Below are positions 47,606-57,754 of a DNA stretch of 64,000 nt, piece by piece. The notes beneath the pieces were generated by a model. That model was not told where the DNA came from. It did no database searches and worked only from the letters and a program-made list of their open reading frames with translations. Position numbers and translations under genes: made by a program. The stretch lies in NCBI RefSeq assembly GCF_030408415.1, contig NZ_CP046976.1, forward strand, positions 2,220,441 to 2,284,440, read 5' to 3'. Within the stretch, counting starts at the first letter, position 1. Every line of letters begins with the position of its first letter. The DNA is from Corynebacterium appendicis CIP 107643 (GTDB taxonomy: Bacteria; Actinomycetota; Actinomycetes; Mycobacteriales; Mycobacteriaceae).

Positions 47606-48415
47606 ATGGCTCACGAAACCCCGCAGAACAACACGCGCAGGCGCAAACGCCGCCGGCGCGCGTCGAGCCACGCCCAGGGCAGCCAGGGGAACCGCGAAAA
47701 CCAGGAGAATAAGGAAGACAAGGCCCAAGGAAAACAGGGCAATACTCGGGGCCAGAATCAAGATCAAAAGAACAACAGCCGTCGCCGCCGCCGTGGAGGC
47801 AGCAAGAACCAACGCAGCAATCAGCGAGGCAACCGCGGTAATCAGCGGAATAACCGCGGAAACAAGCACCGGAAGCCGTCGCACAGGAACGCCCCGTACG
47901 CGTCGCAGAATATGGAGACGCGGGACGAGACGAGCGCGGGCGGCCTCGTCGTTTCAGGCATGGCAGAGGCTGTCGCGCCTGACGGTTCCGTGGACATGTC
48001 GCAGATCTACGTCGCGCTCATCGGGCGCCTTGACAGGCGCGGACGTTTGCTGTGGTCCATGCCGAAGGGGCACGTCGAGCCGAACGAGCACCAGTGGGAC
48101 ACCGCGCGCCGCGAGGTGTGGGAGGAAACAGGCATCGAGGGGGAGCCGTTCGCTGAGCTCGGCGTGATCGATTACTGGTTCGTCTCGGACGGTGTGCGCA
48201 TCCACAAGACGGTCCACCACAACCTGTTGCGCTATGTCGACGGCGTGCTCAACGACGAGGACCCGGAAGTCACCGAGGTGGCATGGGTGCCGGTCAGCGA
48301 GCTGATCGAGCACCTGGCGTACGCGGACGAGCGCAAACTGGCGCGCATCGCCTTCGACAAGATGCCGGAACTGGCGCGCGCGGAGAAGAAAGCGGGAAGG
48401 ACCACACCGCGGTGA
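47606..48415 (+). CDS. NUDIX hydrolase with basic low-complexity N-terminus (MutT4-like)
   Basis: 269-residue protein. The C-terminal ~165 residues are a NUDIX domain with the box [20 protein letters not shown] followed by TGIEGE. The N-terminal ~100 residues are extremely rich in Arg, Asn, Gln and Lys ([22 protein letters not shown]), a probable disordered nucleic-acid-binding tail. The same position is held by mutT4 (Rv3908) in M. tuberculosis. TACGAT at 47593-47598 lies 7 nt before the ATG, so it is leaderless. Substrate unknown. Confidence 0.85.
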   Translation: MAHETPQNNTRRRKRRRRASSHAQGSQGNRENQENKEDKAQGKQGNTRGQNQDQKNNSRRRRRGGSKNQRSNQRGNRGNQRNNRGNKHRKPSHRNAPYASQNMETRDETSAGGLVVSGMAEAVAPDGSVDMSQIYVALIGRLDRRGRLLWSMPKGHVEPNEHQWDTARREVWEETGIEGEPFAELGVIDYWFVSDGVRIHKTVHHNLLRYVDGVLNDEDPEVTEVAWVPVSELIEHLAYADERKLARIAFDKMPELARAEKKAGRTTPR

Positions 48416-50874
48416 CGGGCCGGCGCACGCGTAGGGCAGCCGCGGTGCTCGCCGCGGCGGTGCTCTCATGCGCGGCCCAGCCCGTCCCCGTCACCCCGAA
48501 CGATCCCGCAGTCGCGCACGAATGGGTCAACGCGCAGATCCGTCCCGACGACGGGCAGCAGGGGATCACGCTTTCGCTTATCGACGCCCCGGCCACTGTC
48601 CCTTCCGGCAACCCCCTGTCCGTCACCGTGCGTGTCAGGAATGAATCCGACGCGGACGTCGCCGGGCTGACTATCGCGCCGCTGCGCGGACCGGCGTCAG
48701 GGTCGGTGGCGGATGCCCGGGCGGCGAGTGTGGCATCGGTCTCCGAGTACCACTCTGCGGGCGACGAAGTAGACATCCCGGAACTGGCGCAGGGGGAGGA
48801 GACCGAGGTCAAGGTCGCGATCCCCACGCAGAAGCAGCCGTTCACCAGCAGCTTTCCGATGATGCTGGTGCTGGGGCAGGACGGCGTGGCGCTGGACACG
48901 GAACGCTGGCACATGGCAGTCATGGGGGATACGCCTGAGAATGAACCGGAGGCGGAATCAACAGAGCCAGCCGGAATGAGCGTGCTATTCCCGATCTCTG
49001 CGCCGGTGGACATCGTGCCGGGGGAGACGGGGGAGGCGCCGAACCGTCCGCCGCTGATCTTGCAATCGGAGGACTTGACCGGACAGCTCGCCCCGGGCGG
49101 GCGCCTCGACGAGCTCGTGGACACGTACGCGGAAGCCACCGAGAACGACGGGGTGCGCGATTCGACATGCCTGGCCGTCGACCCGGCGCTCCTCGACGCC
49201 GTTGAGCGGATGACGCAGGGCTACACCGTGGACAACGACAGGCCCTCACCGGGACTGGACCGGAAACGCCTGCGCGATTCGTGGGGCAGCGACGACTCGG
49301 GCGAAGGCGCCGAGGAAGGCACGGGAGCCGAGGATGCCGCCGCATGGCTGGGCAAGTTGCGTGGCGCCGCGAAGGACAATTGCGCTGTCGCGCTGCCCTG
49401 GGCGAATACCGACCTGAACGCGGTTGCGCGCACCGGCGACACCTGGCTCATGCGCGAGGCACTGGAGCGCGGACCGTTCACCGCCGAGCGGATCCTGGAT
49501 ACCCCAGTGGTGCGCAACGTGGTGGTGCCCGGCGCGGGCTACCTCACTCCGGAATCCGCGCCGGGCATGGGCTGGGCGGATCTCAGCACATCAGATCTTC
49601 CCACCACGGGCATGCACAGCCAGTGGGAGATCGAGCAGAATGCGCAGTCCAAGGAGGCGGAGACCCCCGGCGGGCGCGTCGAAGGGGAGCAGCGCTCCAA
49701 CCTGGACAACCCGGCGCTGCCCAATGCCGCGGACGCAGCCGCGCCGGCGCCGCAGGAGGACGTGCGGGTGCTGGTGGCGGACAATACCGTGAATACGACG
49801 GATCCCAACCAGCGGTTCGCCGATCTCACGCCGGGCATCACGGCGGTGACCTTCGACAGCGGGCTGGCGGCCACATTGGCGGCGACGGGTCCACTGCCGG
49901 AGACCCCGGGATACTCGGACGAGCTCCTGCGCTACGATTTCACACTCGACTCGGTGGCCGCGCGCGACCTGACGGCGGCGACGGCAGTGCGCACTGCTGC
50001 TCAAAATGCTGAAGATCTCGACCCCACCCTGGTGAACCCGCCAGCAATGTGGGAGGCCACCACGGCCACGGCAGTGATGTCGACGGTGGAGGCGCTGTTC
50101 GGAGAGAAGACTGCGACACCCATGCCCCTGGAGGATTATGCGGGAAAGCAGGGGGATGTGGGGCAGGGAGACGTCGATACGCTGGGCGTTCCTGCAAGCG
50201 ACCCGGGCGAGCTCACGGACACCGAGCTGCTGAATTCCGGGCAGCAAGCGCGCTTCATCAACGACCTGACCGCGCTTCTGGCCAACGACGAGGCCATCGC
50301 GCTGACGCGGTACGGGTACACGCTGCCGCTGCGCACGGACCTGCTCACGGCGCTGACGGTGAACGGGCGGCGGGCGTACGCGGGCTACACGGACGCGGAG
50401 AAGCGCACGCGCGAACGGCTCAACAGCGACCGGGACACGCTCGCGGCGCTGCGGTCGTCGATCGCGCTCATCCCGCCGGGGAATGTGTACACGCGCACGT
50501 CCGCGTCGTCTCCGCTGTTCATCGTGGCGCAGAACGGTCTACCGCTGCCGGTGGACGCGACAATCCTCTACAACGGGCCGGACGGCGCGAAGCTGAACAC
50601 TCCGACCAAATTCCGCATCCCGGCGCGGGGCTCGCTCACGCTGCAGATGACGGCGGACCTGCCGTCGGACTCGGAGCGCACCGACCTGCAGCTGTTCCTG
50701 GCCACCCCGCACAACCAGGCGATTTCGCAGCCGGTGGAGATCGGGGTGCAGACGGCGGGGGCGTCGATAAGCAGCTGGGTGCTCATCTCGCTGCTGGCGG
50801 CACTGTTCGTGCTCGCTGTTCTCGCGCAGTTCGGGAAACGCCGACGAGATAGAGATTCGCGGCGGGCGGACTAA
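48412..50874 (+). CDS. DUF6049 secreted/anchored protein
   Basis: 820-residue protein with a signal segment ([19 protein letters not shown]), a large extracellular part and a C-terminal membrane anchor ([19 protein letters not shown]) followed by a basic tail. Its position between the NUDIX and murJ genes matches Rv3909, suggesting a link to peptidoglycan-precursor flipping, not proven. GTG 48412 overlaps the NUDIX stop (GTGA), indicating coupling. A Cys after the signal could be a lipobox (LSCA), but the fit is weak. Confidence 0.82.
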   Translation: MTGRRTRRAAAVLAAAVLSCAAQPVPVTPNDPAVAHEWVNAQIRPDDGQQGITLSLIDAPATVPSGNPLSVTVRVRNESDADVAGLTIAPLRGPASGSVADARAASVASVSEYHSAGDEVDIPELAQGEETEVKVAIPTQKQPFTSSFPMMLVLGQDGVALDTERWHMAVMGDTPENEPEAESTEPAGMSVLFPISAPVDIVPGETGEAPNRPPLILQSEDLTGQLAPGGRLDELVDTYAEATENDGVRDSTCLAVDPALLDAVERMTQGYTVDNDRPSPGLDRKRLRDSWGSDDSGEGAEEGTGAEDAAAWLGKLRGAAKDNCAVALPWANTDLNAVARTGDTWLMREALERGPFTAERILDTPVVRNVVVPGAGYLTPESAPGMGWADLSTSDLPTTGMHSQWEIEQNAQSKEAETPGGRVEGEQRSNLDNPALPNAADAAAPAPQEDVRVLVADNTVNTTDPNQRFADLTPGITAVTFDSGLAATLAATGPLPETPGYSDELLRYDFTLDSVAARDLTAATAVRTAAQNAEDLDPTLVNPPAMWEATTATAVMSTVEALFGEKTATPMPLEDYAGKQGDVGQGDVDTLGVPASDPGELTDTELLNSGQQARFINDLTALLANDEAIALTRYGYTLPLRTDLLTALTVNGRRAYAGYTDAEKRTRERLNSDRDTLAALRSSIALIPPGNVYTRTSASSPLFIVAQNGLPLPVDATILYNGPDGAKLNTPTKFRIPARGSLTLQMTADLPSDSERTDLQLFLATPHNQAISQPVEIGVQTAGASISSWVLISLLAALFVLAVLAQFGKRRRDRDSRRAD

Positions 50875-50928
50875 CATACCCTTGACCCAGAATTCTCGAA
50901 CTCGGGATTCTCAAGACTTGGAGTGTGT

Positions 50929-53900
50929 ATGGCGGAACCGACGACGGAGGAGAAGACGGGGGAGCAGAAGACGACGAGCGATAAATCCGTCGTCCGCTCC
51001 ACCGGCTCCATGGCGGTGGCGACGCTGATGTCGCGCATCACCGGCTTCATCCGCACGGTGATGATCACCTCCGCACTCGGCGGCGCAGTGGCGTCGGCGT
51101 TCAACACGGCGAACACGCTGCCGAACATGATCACGGAGATCGTGCTCGGCTCGGTGCTCACCGCACTCGTGGTGCCGGTGCTCGTGCGCGCGGAGAAGGA
51201 AGATCCAGACCGCGGCGCGGCCTTCATCCGGCGCCTGTTCACCCTGACAGTCACGCTGCTGACCGCGGTCACTCTGATCACGGTGGTCGGTGCACCGCTG
51301 CTCACCGAACTGATGCTGGACCAAGACGGGCACGTCAACCTGGTGCAGGCGACGTCGTTCGCCTACCTGCTTCTGCCGCAGATCATGTTCTACGGCCTGT
51401 TCTCTCTGTTCATGGCCATATTGAACACGAAGGAGGTGTTCCGGCCGGGAGCGTGGGCGCCGGTGGCGAACAACCTCGTCTCCATCGGCGTGATGGCCCT
51501 GTACATGATCCTGCCGGGCCAGCTCGACCCGAAGGAGCACACCGGCGTCACCGACCCGCACATCCTGCTGCTGGGTCTGGGCACCACGCTCGGGGTGGCG
51601 GTGCAGTGCCTGATCATGCTGCCGGCGCTTCGACGGTTGAAGATCGACCTGCGGCCCCTGTGGGGCATCGACGAGCGCCTGAAGCAGTTCGGCGGGATGG
51701 CGCTGGCGATCGTCACGTATGTGGCGATCTCGCAGGCGGGCTACATCATCAATAACCGCATCGCGTCAGGCGTCGACGGTTCGGCGCCGGTGATCTACAT
51801 GCAGCACTGGCAACTCCTCCAGGTGCCCTACGGCATCGTGGGCGTGACCCTGCTGACGGCGATCATGCCGCGGCTGTCGCGCAACGCGGCCGACGGCGAC
51901 GATGAGGCCGTGGTCCGCGACCTGACGCTGGGCACGAAGCTGACCTTCATCGCGCTTATCCCGATCATCATCTTCATGACGGCGCTGGGCCCCGACATCG
52001 GCAACGCGCTGTTCGGCTACGGCAACTTCACCAACCAAGAGGCCCGCACACTCGGCCTCACATTGAGTTTCTCCGCGTTCACGCTCATCCCGTACGCGTT
52101 GGTGATGCTGCACCTGCGCGTGTTCTACGCCCGCGAGGAAGCGTGGACGCCGACTTTCATCATCGCGGGCATCACGCTGACCAAGGTCGTGCTGGCCGTG
52201 CTCGCACCGACGGTGGCGTCGCGCCCCGACCAGGTCGTGGTGCTGCTCGGCGCGGCCAACGGTTTCGGCTTTATCGCCGGCGCGGTGATCGGCGCGTTCC
52301 TGCTGCACCGCAAGCTGGGCTCGCTGCGCTTCGGCTCAGTCCTGCACACCTCCGTGTCGGCGGCCGCCGCCGGCGTCGTCGGCTTGGCCGCGGCGATGCT
52401 CGCGCGCTTCTTGCTGCGCCTCATCCCGGGCGGCATGCCTGCTCTGGCCGCGGCCATGGGCCGCCGCGACTCCTTCGGCTTGCTGCTGGAGATCCTCATT
52501 CTCGGCGTCGTCTTCGTGATCGCCACGGGCGTCGCCCTGTCGTTCTCCAAACTCCCCGAAGTGAAGAGCCTCGGCGCGGTGCTGGCGCGCGTGCCGGGCC
52601 TGCGCCGCGTCGTGCGCACTAGCCCGTCCGACGACATCGCAGGAGGCACCGGCGTGGATCCGCAGTTCCTCGGTTCCGACACCTTCAACACTTCGCCCGT
52701 CCCGCCGCCGATGTCCGCCGGCGTTGTGCGCGGCCCGCGCCTCGTGCCCGGCGCGGCTGTCTCCGACGGACGGTTCCGACTCCTGCGCGACTACGGCGCG
52801 TCCAGCTCCGCCCGCTTCTGGCAGGCGCGCGAGCAAGCCACCGGCCGCATGGTGGCTCTTACATTCGTGGACACCTGCGGCCCCGCGCCCATGGCACCGG
52901 TCACCCCGCGCCAGGCGGCGATCGACGCCGCCGGCATCTGCCATCGCACGAACCAGCTGAGCGCCCTCAACCTGCCCGCGGTCGCGCCGGTGCTGGAGAC
53001 GATCCGCTACCGCACCGGCTGCGTCGTTGTCGCCGACTGGGTGCCGGGCTCGGACCTGAAGACGGTCGCCGATTCAGGGGCAACGCTTCTCGACGAGGCC
53101 GTCGCCGCCTCCATGATCCCCCTGACCACCGCCATGGCGCAGGCGCGCGACAACGGGGTGCTGCTCGGTCTGGACAACCGCAACCGCATGCGCGTCAGCG
53201 ACGACGGCACCGTGGTGCTGGCCTTCACGGCCGTCCTGCCCGACGCCGACGCTGAGGCCGACACGTCCGCCTACGCATTCGCACTCGAGCTGCTGGCCGG
53301 CTCCGCTGAGACCGACGCACTCGCACCTCTGACCGCCGCCGCCCGCGAGGAGGAGCCCGACTACCGCACCATTGAGCAGTCGTTAGCTCAGATCGCGAAC
53401 ACGGACTCCGCGCCCGCGCCGCTCGTGCAGCGGCGAGAGCAGGACGAGCAGCACATCGCCGAGGACACCGTGAAGAGGGGCGGTTTCGGTGAGCGCGGCA
53501 TCGGCACGCTGGGCACCGCCGGGCTCGTCGCCGTGGCGATCACAGCGGTCGTGCTCGTCGCTGCGCTGACCGTCTACCTCGTGGGCATATTCAGCGACCG
53601 CGCCGATTCCCCGATCACCAACGAATCCGCGCGCGACGGCGCCGAGCAGGTCTCCGAAGGCATCGAGAACGCTCCCAGCGGCACGCTCCCGGTCATCATC
53701 GCCCCGCTCAGCGCCAGCTCGTGGGGCGATAACGCCAGCGAAGACAGGACCACGGACTTCGCCGCGCTCGTCGACGGCGAGGACACCACCACCGCCTCCG
53801 CCAAGGCGGGGGAGAAGATCCTGTTCACGCCCGACAACGGCGTGCCCTTCGTGCCGGAAGAGATCAACATCGACTCCACCACCGCCGCGGGGCTGGACTA

Positions 53901-54114
53901 CACCGTCTACGCGGTCGACGAGGCGACCGCCGACGCCACCAACGTCAACCACCTGCGCATTCTCACCGACGGCAGCCTGAAGGACGGCCGCACCAGCATC
54001 GAGATCGCCGACGGCACCGCCGCCGCGACCGGGCTCGTCGTCGCGTTCAGCGGGGGAGAGGACAACGCCGCTGTCATCCGCAGCGTCTCCGCCGTGGGCA
54101 CGCGCGTGCGGTAA
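50929..54114 (+). CDS. murJ: Lipid II flippase MurJ (MviN) with C-terminal pseudokinase domain
   Basis: 1061-residue protein. Residues ~20-560 form the MurJ/MOP flippase with 14 predicted membrane segments (MSRITGFIRTVMI near the start, FNTANTLPNMITEIVLGSVL). Residues ~600-800 are a Ser/Thr-kinase-like pseudokinase (LLRDYGASSSARFWQAREQA, VVVADWVPGSDL) with no catalytic HRD or DFG motif visible. A single segment (~865-890) leads to an extracellular domain. This is the layout of mycobacterial MviN, whose pseudokinase binds FhaA when phosphorylated. TTGGAG lies 6 nt before ATG 50929. Confidence 0.93.
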   Translation: MAEPTTEEKTGEQKTTSDKSVVRSTGSMAVATLMSRITGFIRTVMITSALGGAVASAFNTANTLPNMITEIVLGSVLTALVVPVLVRAEKEDPDRGAAFIRRLFTLTVTLLTAVTLITVVGAPLLTELMLDQDGHVNLVQATSFAYLLLPQIMFYGLFSLFMAILNTKEVFRPGAWAPVANNLVSIGVMALYMILPGQLDPKEHTGVTDPHILLLGLGTTLGVAVQCLIMLPALRRLKIDLRPLWGIDERLKQFGGMALAIVTYVAISQAGYIINNRIASGVDGSAPVIYMQHWQLLQVPYGIVGVTLLTAIMPRLSRNAADGDDEAVVRDLTLGTKLTFIALIPIIIFMTALGPDIGNALFGYGNFTNQEARTLGLTLSFSAFTLIPYALVMLHLRVFYAREEAWTPTFIIAGITLTKVVLAVLAPTVASRPDQVVVLLGAANGFGFIAGAVIGAFLLHRKLGSLRFGSVLHTSVSAAAAGVVGLAAAMLARFLLRLIPGGMPALAAAMGRRDSFGLLLEILILGVVFVIATGVALSFSKLPEVKSLGAVLARVPGLRRVVRTSPSDDIAGGTGVDPQFLGSDTFNTSPVPPPMSAGVVRGPRLVPGAAVSDGRFRLLRDYGASSSARFWQAREQATGRMVALTFVDTCGPAPMAPVTPRQAAIDAAGICHRTNQLSALNLPAVAPVLETIRYRTGCVVVADWVPGSDLKTVADSGATLLDEAVAASMIPLTTAMAQARDNGVLLGLDNRNRMRVSDDGTVVLAFTAVLPDADAEADTSAYAFALELLAGSAETDALAPLTAAAREEEPDYRTIEQSLAQIANTDSAPAPLVQRREQDEQHIAEDTVKRGGFGERGIGTLGTAGLVAVAITAVVLVAALTVYLVGIFSDRADSPITNESARDGAEQVSEGIENAPSGTLPVIIAPLSASSWGDNASEDRTTDFAALVDGEDTTTASAKAGEKILFTPDNGVPFVPEEINIDSTTAAGLDYTVYAVDEATADATNVNHLRILTDGSLKDGRTSIEIADGTAAATGLVVAFSGGEDNAAVIRSVSAVGTRVR

Positions 54115-54134
54115 AACTCCGATCCCCGGAGAAA

Positions 54135-54154
54135 TTGCGCACTACAGTGCGCAA
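54135..54154. promoter_or_regulatory. Palindrome upstream of sigM
   Basis: TTGCGCACT-AC-AGTGCGCAA has perfect 9-bp arms and a 2-nt centre, too tight for a stable hairpin loop. It is therefore more likely a protein-binding site. It lies 21 bp after the murJ stop and 117 bp before the sigM start. Confidence 0.55.
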
Positions 54155-54270
54155 CGAAGCCGAGCGCCCGCGTGCGCGGCAGGGCACAATGGGTTGCGCA
54201 GCACACATTGGGCTGGATATTTCGAGCCAGATATCGGGGATTCATTCAGGAACTTGTTCGGGGGGACAAG

Positions 54271-54912
54271 GTGAATACGCAAACGCAGGGGATTCAACAC
54301 AGCCACGGCCGCTTGGCGCGCACATACCGCCTGAAGGCGGAGCGGAAGCAGCAGAAGCAGCAACAGCAGACCATGCCGGACAATGCGCTGGTCACAGAGT
54401 TCGTCGCTGGGGACCACAAGGCATTCGCCGTCATCGTGGAAAGGCACAGGCAAAGGATGATGGCCGTCGCAAAGCGGTATGCGCGCAACGAGCACGACGC
54501 GCAAGATATCGTCCAGGACGCGCTCTTCAAAGCCTCGCGCAACATGCACACATTCCGGGCGGAGTCCGCGCTGACGACGTGGCTCCACCGGCTCGTGCAG
54601 AATGCGGGGTACGACCACGCGAAACGCGCGGAGAATAAGCGGCAGCACGCCAGCCTCGACGATTCGGAGAAGCTCAACCAGGACTCGAACCGCTACCTCG
54701 CGATCGATCCGCTGGGCAATCTCGACCGCCTGCTCGCGCTCCGCCAGGCGCTCATGAAGCTTCCGGCCGCGCAGCAACGGGCACTCATGCTTATCGACGT
54801 CGCCGGGTACTCCATCGACTCCGCCGCCTCCCAGTTGGGCGTGCGCCCCGGCACCGTGAAATCGCGCCGGAACCGCGCTCGCCAGGCATTATCGGACTGC
54901 TTGGGCAGTTAA
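54271..54912 (+). CDS. sigM: ECF sigma factor SigM
   Basis: 213-residue ECF sigma factor. Region 2 includes [30 protein letters not shown] and region 4 includes [23 protein letters not shown] with the [20 protein letters not shown]. Between the GTG 54271 start (GGGGGACAAG just upstream) and ATG 54373 lies a 34-residue Gln/Lys/Arg-rich stretch (KQQKQQQQ) of unclear role, so the shorter start is possible. In C. glutamicum SigM drives thioredoxin and disulfide-stress genes, and trxB and trxA follow here. No anti-sigma gene (rsmA) lies between sigM and trxB. Confidence 0.88.
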   Translation: MNTQTQGIQHSHGRLARTYRLKAERKQQKQQQQTMPDNALVTEFVAGDHKAFAVIVERHRQRMMAVAKRYARNEHDAQDIVQDALFKASRNMHTFRAESALTTWLHRLVQNAGYDHAKRAENKRQHASLDDSEKLNQDSNRYLAIDPLGNLDRLLALRQALMKLPAAQQRALMLIDVAGYSIDSAASQLGVRPGTVKSRRNRARQALSDCLGS

Positions 54913-54926
54913 CTACACTGGCATCC

Positions 54927-56000
54927 ATGACTGACACGAACGGCTCCACTGGGTCCAACAACATCCCTTCCTTCCCCACCTCCAACGCCCTGGGCGGGTT
55001 CAAGGCCGCCCCGGAGACCGCCCCCACCGAGCAGATGAAGGAGTCCGCCGAACGCAGCGGGGCGGACGCCGACAGCGACACCATTTACGACGTGATCGTG
55101 ATCGGCTCCGGCCCGGCCGGTTACACCGCCGCGTTATACACCGCGCGCGCCGACCTGAAGCCGCTCGTCTTCGAGGGGTACGAGTACGGCGGCGAGCTGA
55201 TGAACACCACCGAGGTGGAGAATTTCCCCGGTTTTGAAAACGGCATCCAGGGCCCGGATCTCATGATGGAGATGCGTGCCCAGGCCGAGCGTTTCGGTGC
55301 CGACCTGCGCGCCGAGCTCGTCGACAGCGTCGAGCTGGACGGCGATATTAAGAAGGTGCACGTCGGCGACGACGTCTTCCACGCCCGCGCCATCATCCTG
55401 GCCACCGGCGCCGCCCCGCGCCACCTGGGCATCCCGGGCGAGCAGGAGCTCACCGGCCGCGGCGTGTCCACCTGCGCGACCTGCGACGGCTTCTTCTTCA
55501 AGGACCACCACATCGCCGTCGTCGGCGGCGGCGACTCCGCGATGGAGGAGGCCACCTTCCTCACCCGCTTCGGCTCCAAGGTGACCATCATTCACCGCCG
55601 CGAGGAATTCCGCGCCTCCCAGATCATGCTGGACCGCGCCAAGGAGAACGAGAAGATCGAGTTCCTCACCAACGCGGTCGTCGATGAGGTGCTCGAGGAC
55701 GGCGGCAGCGTCGCCGGCCTGCGCATCAAGGACACCCAGACCGGCCAGGAATCCACCCTGGACGCCACCGCGCTGTTCGTTGCCATCGGCCACGACCCGC
55801 GCTCCGGCTTCCTCGGCGGCCAGGTCGCCACCGACTCCGAGGGCTATGTCACCGTCGAGCACCCGAGCACGAAGACTTCTGTGCCGGGCGTCTTCGCCGC
55901 CGGAGACCTGGTGGACAACTACTACCGCCAGGCCATCACAGCCGCCGGTTCCGGCTGCCGAGCCGCCATCGACGCCGAGCACTACCTGGAAGCGCTGTAG
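54927..56000 (+). CDS. trxB: Thioredoxin reductase
   Basis: 357-residue FAD/NADPH enzyme that reduces thioredoxin. An unusual ~52-residue polar N-terminal extension precedes the FAD motif [19 protein letters not shown]. The redox pair is Cys183/Cys186 in CATCDG, and [10 protein letters not shown] is the NADPH motif. The C-terminus has [28 protein letters not shown] at 54914-54919 lies 7 nt before the ATG, so it is leaderless and separately promoted from sigM. Confidence 0.95.
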   Translation: MTDTNGSTGSNNIPSFPTSNALGGFKAAPETAPTEQMKESAERSGADADSDTIYDVIVIGSGPAGYTAALYTARADLKPLVFEGYEYGGELMNTTEVENFPGFENGIQGPDLMMEMRAQAERFGADLRAELVDSVELDGDIKKVHVGDDVFHARAIILATGAAPRHLGIPGEQELTGRGVSTCATCDGFFFKDHHIAVVGGGDSAMEEATFLTRFGSKVTIIHRREEFRASQIMLDRAKENEKIEFLTNAVVDEVLEDGGSVAGLRIKDTQTGQESTLDATALFVAIGHDPRSGFLGGQVATDSEGYVTVEHPSTKTSVPGVFAAGDLVDNYYRQAITAAGSGCRAAIDAEHYLEAL

Positions 56001-56046
56001 GGGAAACTCAGCAAATGCCCAGGGGCATCTCGCGCCCCCAGAGAAC

Positions 56047-56066
56047 ATTTTGGCCCAAAATATTCT
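56047..56066 (+). promoter_or_regulatory. trxA promoter with overlapping palindrome
   Basis: ATTTTGG-C-CCAAAAT (56047-56061) is a perfect palindrome whose last base is the first base of a TATTCT -10 box (56061-56066). It predicts a start near 56073 and a ~73-nt leader. A protein bound here would block or tune the promoter. Confidence 0.5.
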
Positions 56067-56145
56067 GAACTAGCCAATTGCGCACGGCGCGCTAGCTAGA
56101 AAACCGGCTAGAAAAGCAGGGAAACAGAACAGGAGCACAGCGACC

Positions 56146-56469
56146 ATGAGCACACCCATCGACATCACCCAGGACACCTTCAAGTCAGAGGTCGTCGATT
56201 CGGACATCCCCGTCATCGTCGACTTCTGGGCGGACTGGTGCGGCCCGTGCAAGAAGCTCTCGCCGATCCTCGACGAGATCGCGGCGGACCTGGACGGCAA
56301 AGTGAAGGTGGCGAAAATCGACGTGGACAAGGAGCGAACCCTCGGCGCGCTGTTCCAGGTCATGAGCATCCCGACCGTGATGATCTACAAAGACGGCCAG
56401 AAGGTCGACGAGTTCACGAGTGTGCGCCCGAAGGCGGAGATTCTCTCCCGTCTGGAGCGCCACCTCTAA
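56146..56469 (+). CDS. trxA: Thioredoxin
   Basis: 107-residue thioredoxin with WCGPC (Cys32, Cys35) and the cis-proline loop MSIPTVMIYKDGQ. It is the electron carrier reduced by TrxB. AGGAG precedes the ATG. It lies 145 bp after trxB with its own probable promoter. Confidence 0.97.
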   Translation: MSTPIDITQDTFKSEVVDSDIPVIVDFWADWCGPCKKLSPILDEIAADLDGKVKVAKIDVDKERTLGALFQVMSIPTVMIYKDGQKVDEFTSVRPKAEILSRLERHL

Positions 56470-56575
56470 CCATCGTCCAACCATCGGGCCCCGCACGCAT
56501 GGCATTCGACTTATGCTGCGGCGGGGACAGTAAGATGAAACCGATCCTCAAGGCTCGGTGTGAAGAAGGTGACTT

Positions 56576-57754
56576 GTGTTAGGTCCGTTTCGAGTGGGCG
56601 ACTCCAGCGCGCGCGTCGCTGAAGTCCGCTCGACCCTTGCACGTCTGGGGTTGCTGGACGACTTCGAGGGAGATGTGGGGGAGTGGAACCGCCGCCGGTT
56701 CTCCCAGTCGGAGATGTACTTCGACGAAGAGCTGAGCACCACGCTCAAGGCATTCCAGCAGTCCCGCGGCATTTTGCCGTCGGGCGAGATCGACAACATC
56801 ACCTTGCGGGAGCTGCGCCACGCCTCCTACACACTGGGGGCGCGTGCGCTGTCCTACCAGCCGAACCAGATCCTGGTCGGCGACGATGTGAGCCAGCTGC
56901 AAAAGCAGCTCCAGGAGCTCGGCTTCTACTCCGGGCGCATTGACGGCCACTTCGGTCCCGACACTCACGCGGCTCTGACGAATTACCAGCTGAATTACGG
57001 CATCCAAGACGACGGCGTGTGCGGCCCGGAGACTCTGCATGCGCTGAGCCTGCTCGGCCGCCGCATCACCGGCGGTTCCACCCAGGCGATCCGCGAGCGC
57101 GAAGTGGTCCGCATGGCAGGCCCGCGCCTGACCGGCAAGCGGGTGGTCATCGATCCGAATATCGACGTCGAGAATATGACCCGGATTCACGGCCCGTACG
57201 GCGAGATCACCGAGGAAGAAATCCTCTGGGACCTAGCCTCCCGCGTCGAGGCACGCATGATCGCCGCCGGCATGGAGACCATCATGTCGCGTCCGCGCGG
57301 GGACAACCCGTCCGCGAAGGCGCGCGCCGACCTAGCGAACAGCTTCGAGGCGGATCTGATGGTCTCTCTCCAACTGGACCGCTACCAGAACGAGAAGGCC
57401 AACGGCGTAGCTACGTTCTACTTCGGCTCCGAGCAGGGCGCGTCCTCCATGACGGGCGAGATGCTCTCCGGCTTCATCCAGCGCGAGATCGTCGCCCGCA
57501 CGCAGCTGGGCAACTGCTACAACCACGGCCGCACGTGGGAGCTGCTGCGCATGACGCAAATGCCGTCAGTCGAAATCGTGCTGGGGTACGTGACCAATCC
57601 GCACGATATGTCCATCATCACCGACCCGACACAGCGCGACGCGATCGCCGAGGCGATCGTCGTGGCCGTCAAGCGCCTCTACCTGCTCGAACAGGACAAC
57701 AAGCCCACCGGCACCTACTCGTTCACCGAGCTGCTGCGCCAAGAGCGGGCCTAA
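56576..57754 (+). CDS. cwlM: CwlM, inactive amidase-like regulator of peptidoglycan synthesis
   Basis: 392-residue protein with two peptidoglycan-binding-like domains (~1-80 and ~100-160) and an Amidase_3 domain (~185-370). Two zinc ligands of active amidases are missing: the DPGHGG loop is DPNIDV at 193-198, and SLHAN is SLQLDR at 264-269 with Gln266. Glu333 in VEIVLGYVTN is kept. No signal peptide is present. This fits CwlM of mycobacteria, a cytoplasmic PknB substrate that activates MurA rather than cutting wall. The start is GTG 56576 with AGAAGGTGA upstream. Confidence 0.92.
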   Translation: MLGPFRVGDSSARVAEVRSTLARLGLLDDFEGDVGEWNRRRFSQSEMYFDEELSTTLKAFQQSRGILPSGEIDNITLRELRHASYTLGARALSYQPNQILVGDDVSQLQKQLQELGFYSGRIDGHFGPDTHAALTNYQLNYGIQDDGVCGPETLHALSLLGRRITGGSTQAIREREVVRMAGPRLTGKRVVIDPNIDVENMTRIHGPYGEITEEEILWDLASRVEARMIAAGMETIMSRPRGDNPSAKARADLANSFEADLMVSLQLDRYQNEKANGVATFYFGSEQGASSMTGEMLSGFIQREIVARTQLGNCYNHGRTWELLRMTQMPSVEIVLGYVTNPHDMSIITDPTQRDAIAEAIVVAVKRLYLLEQDNKPTGTYSFTELLRQERA

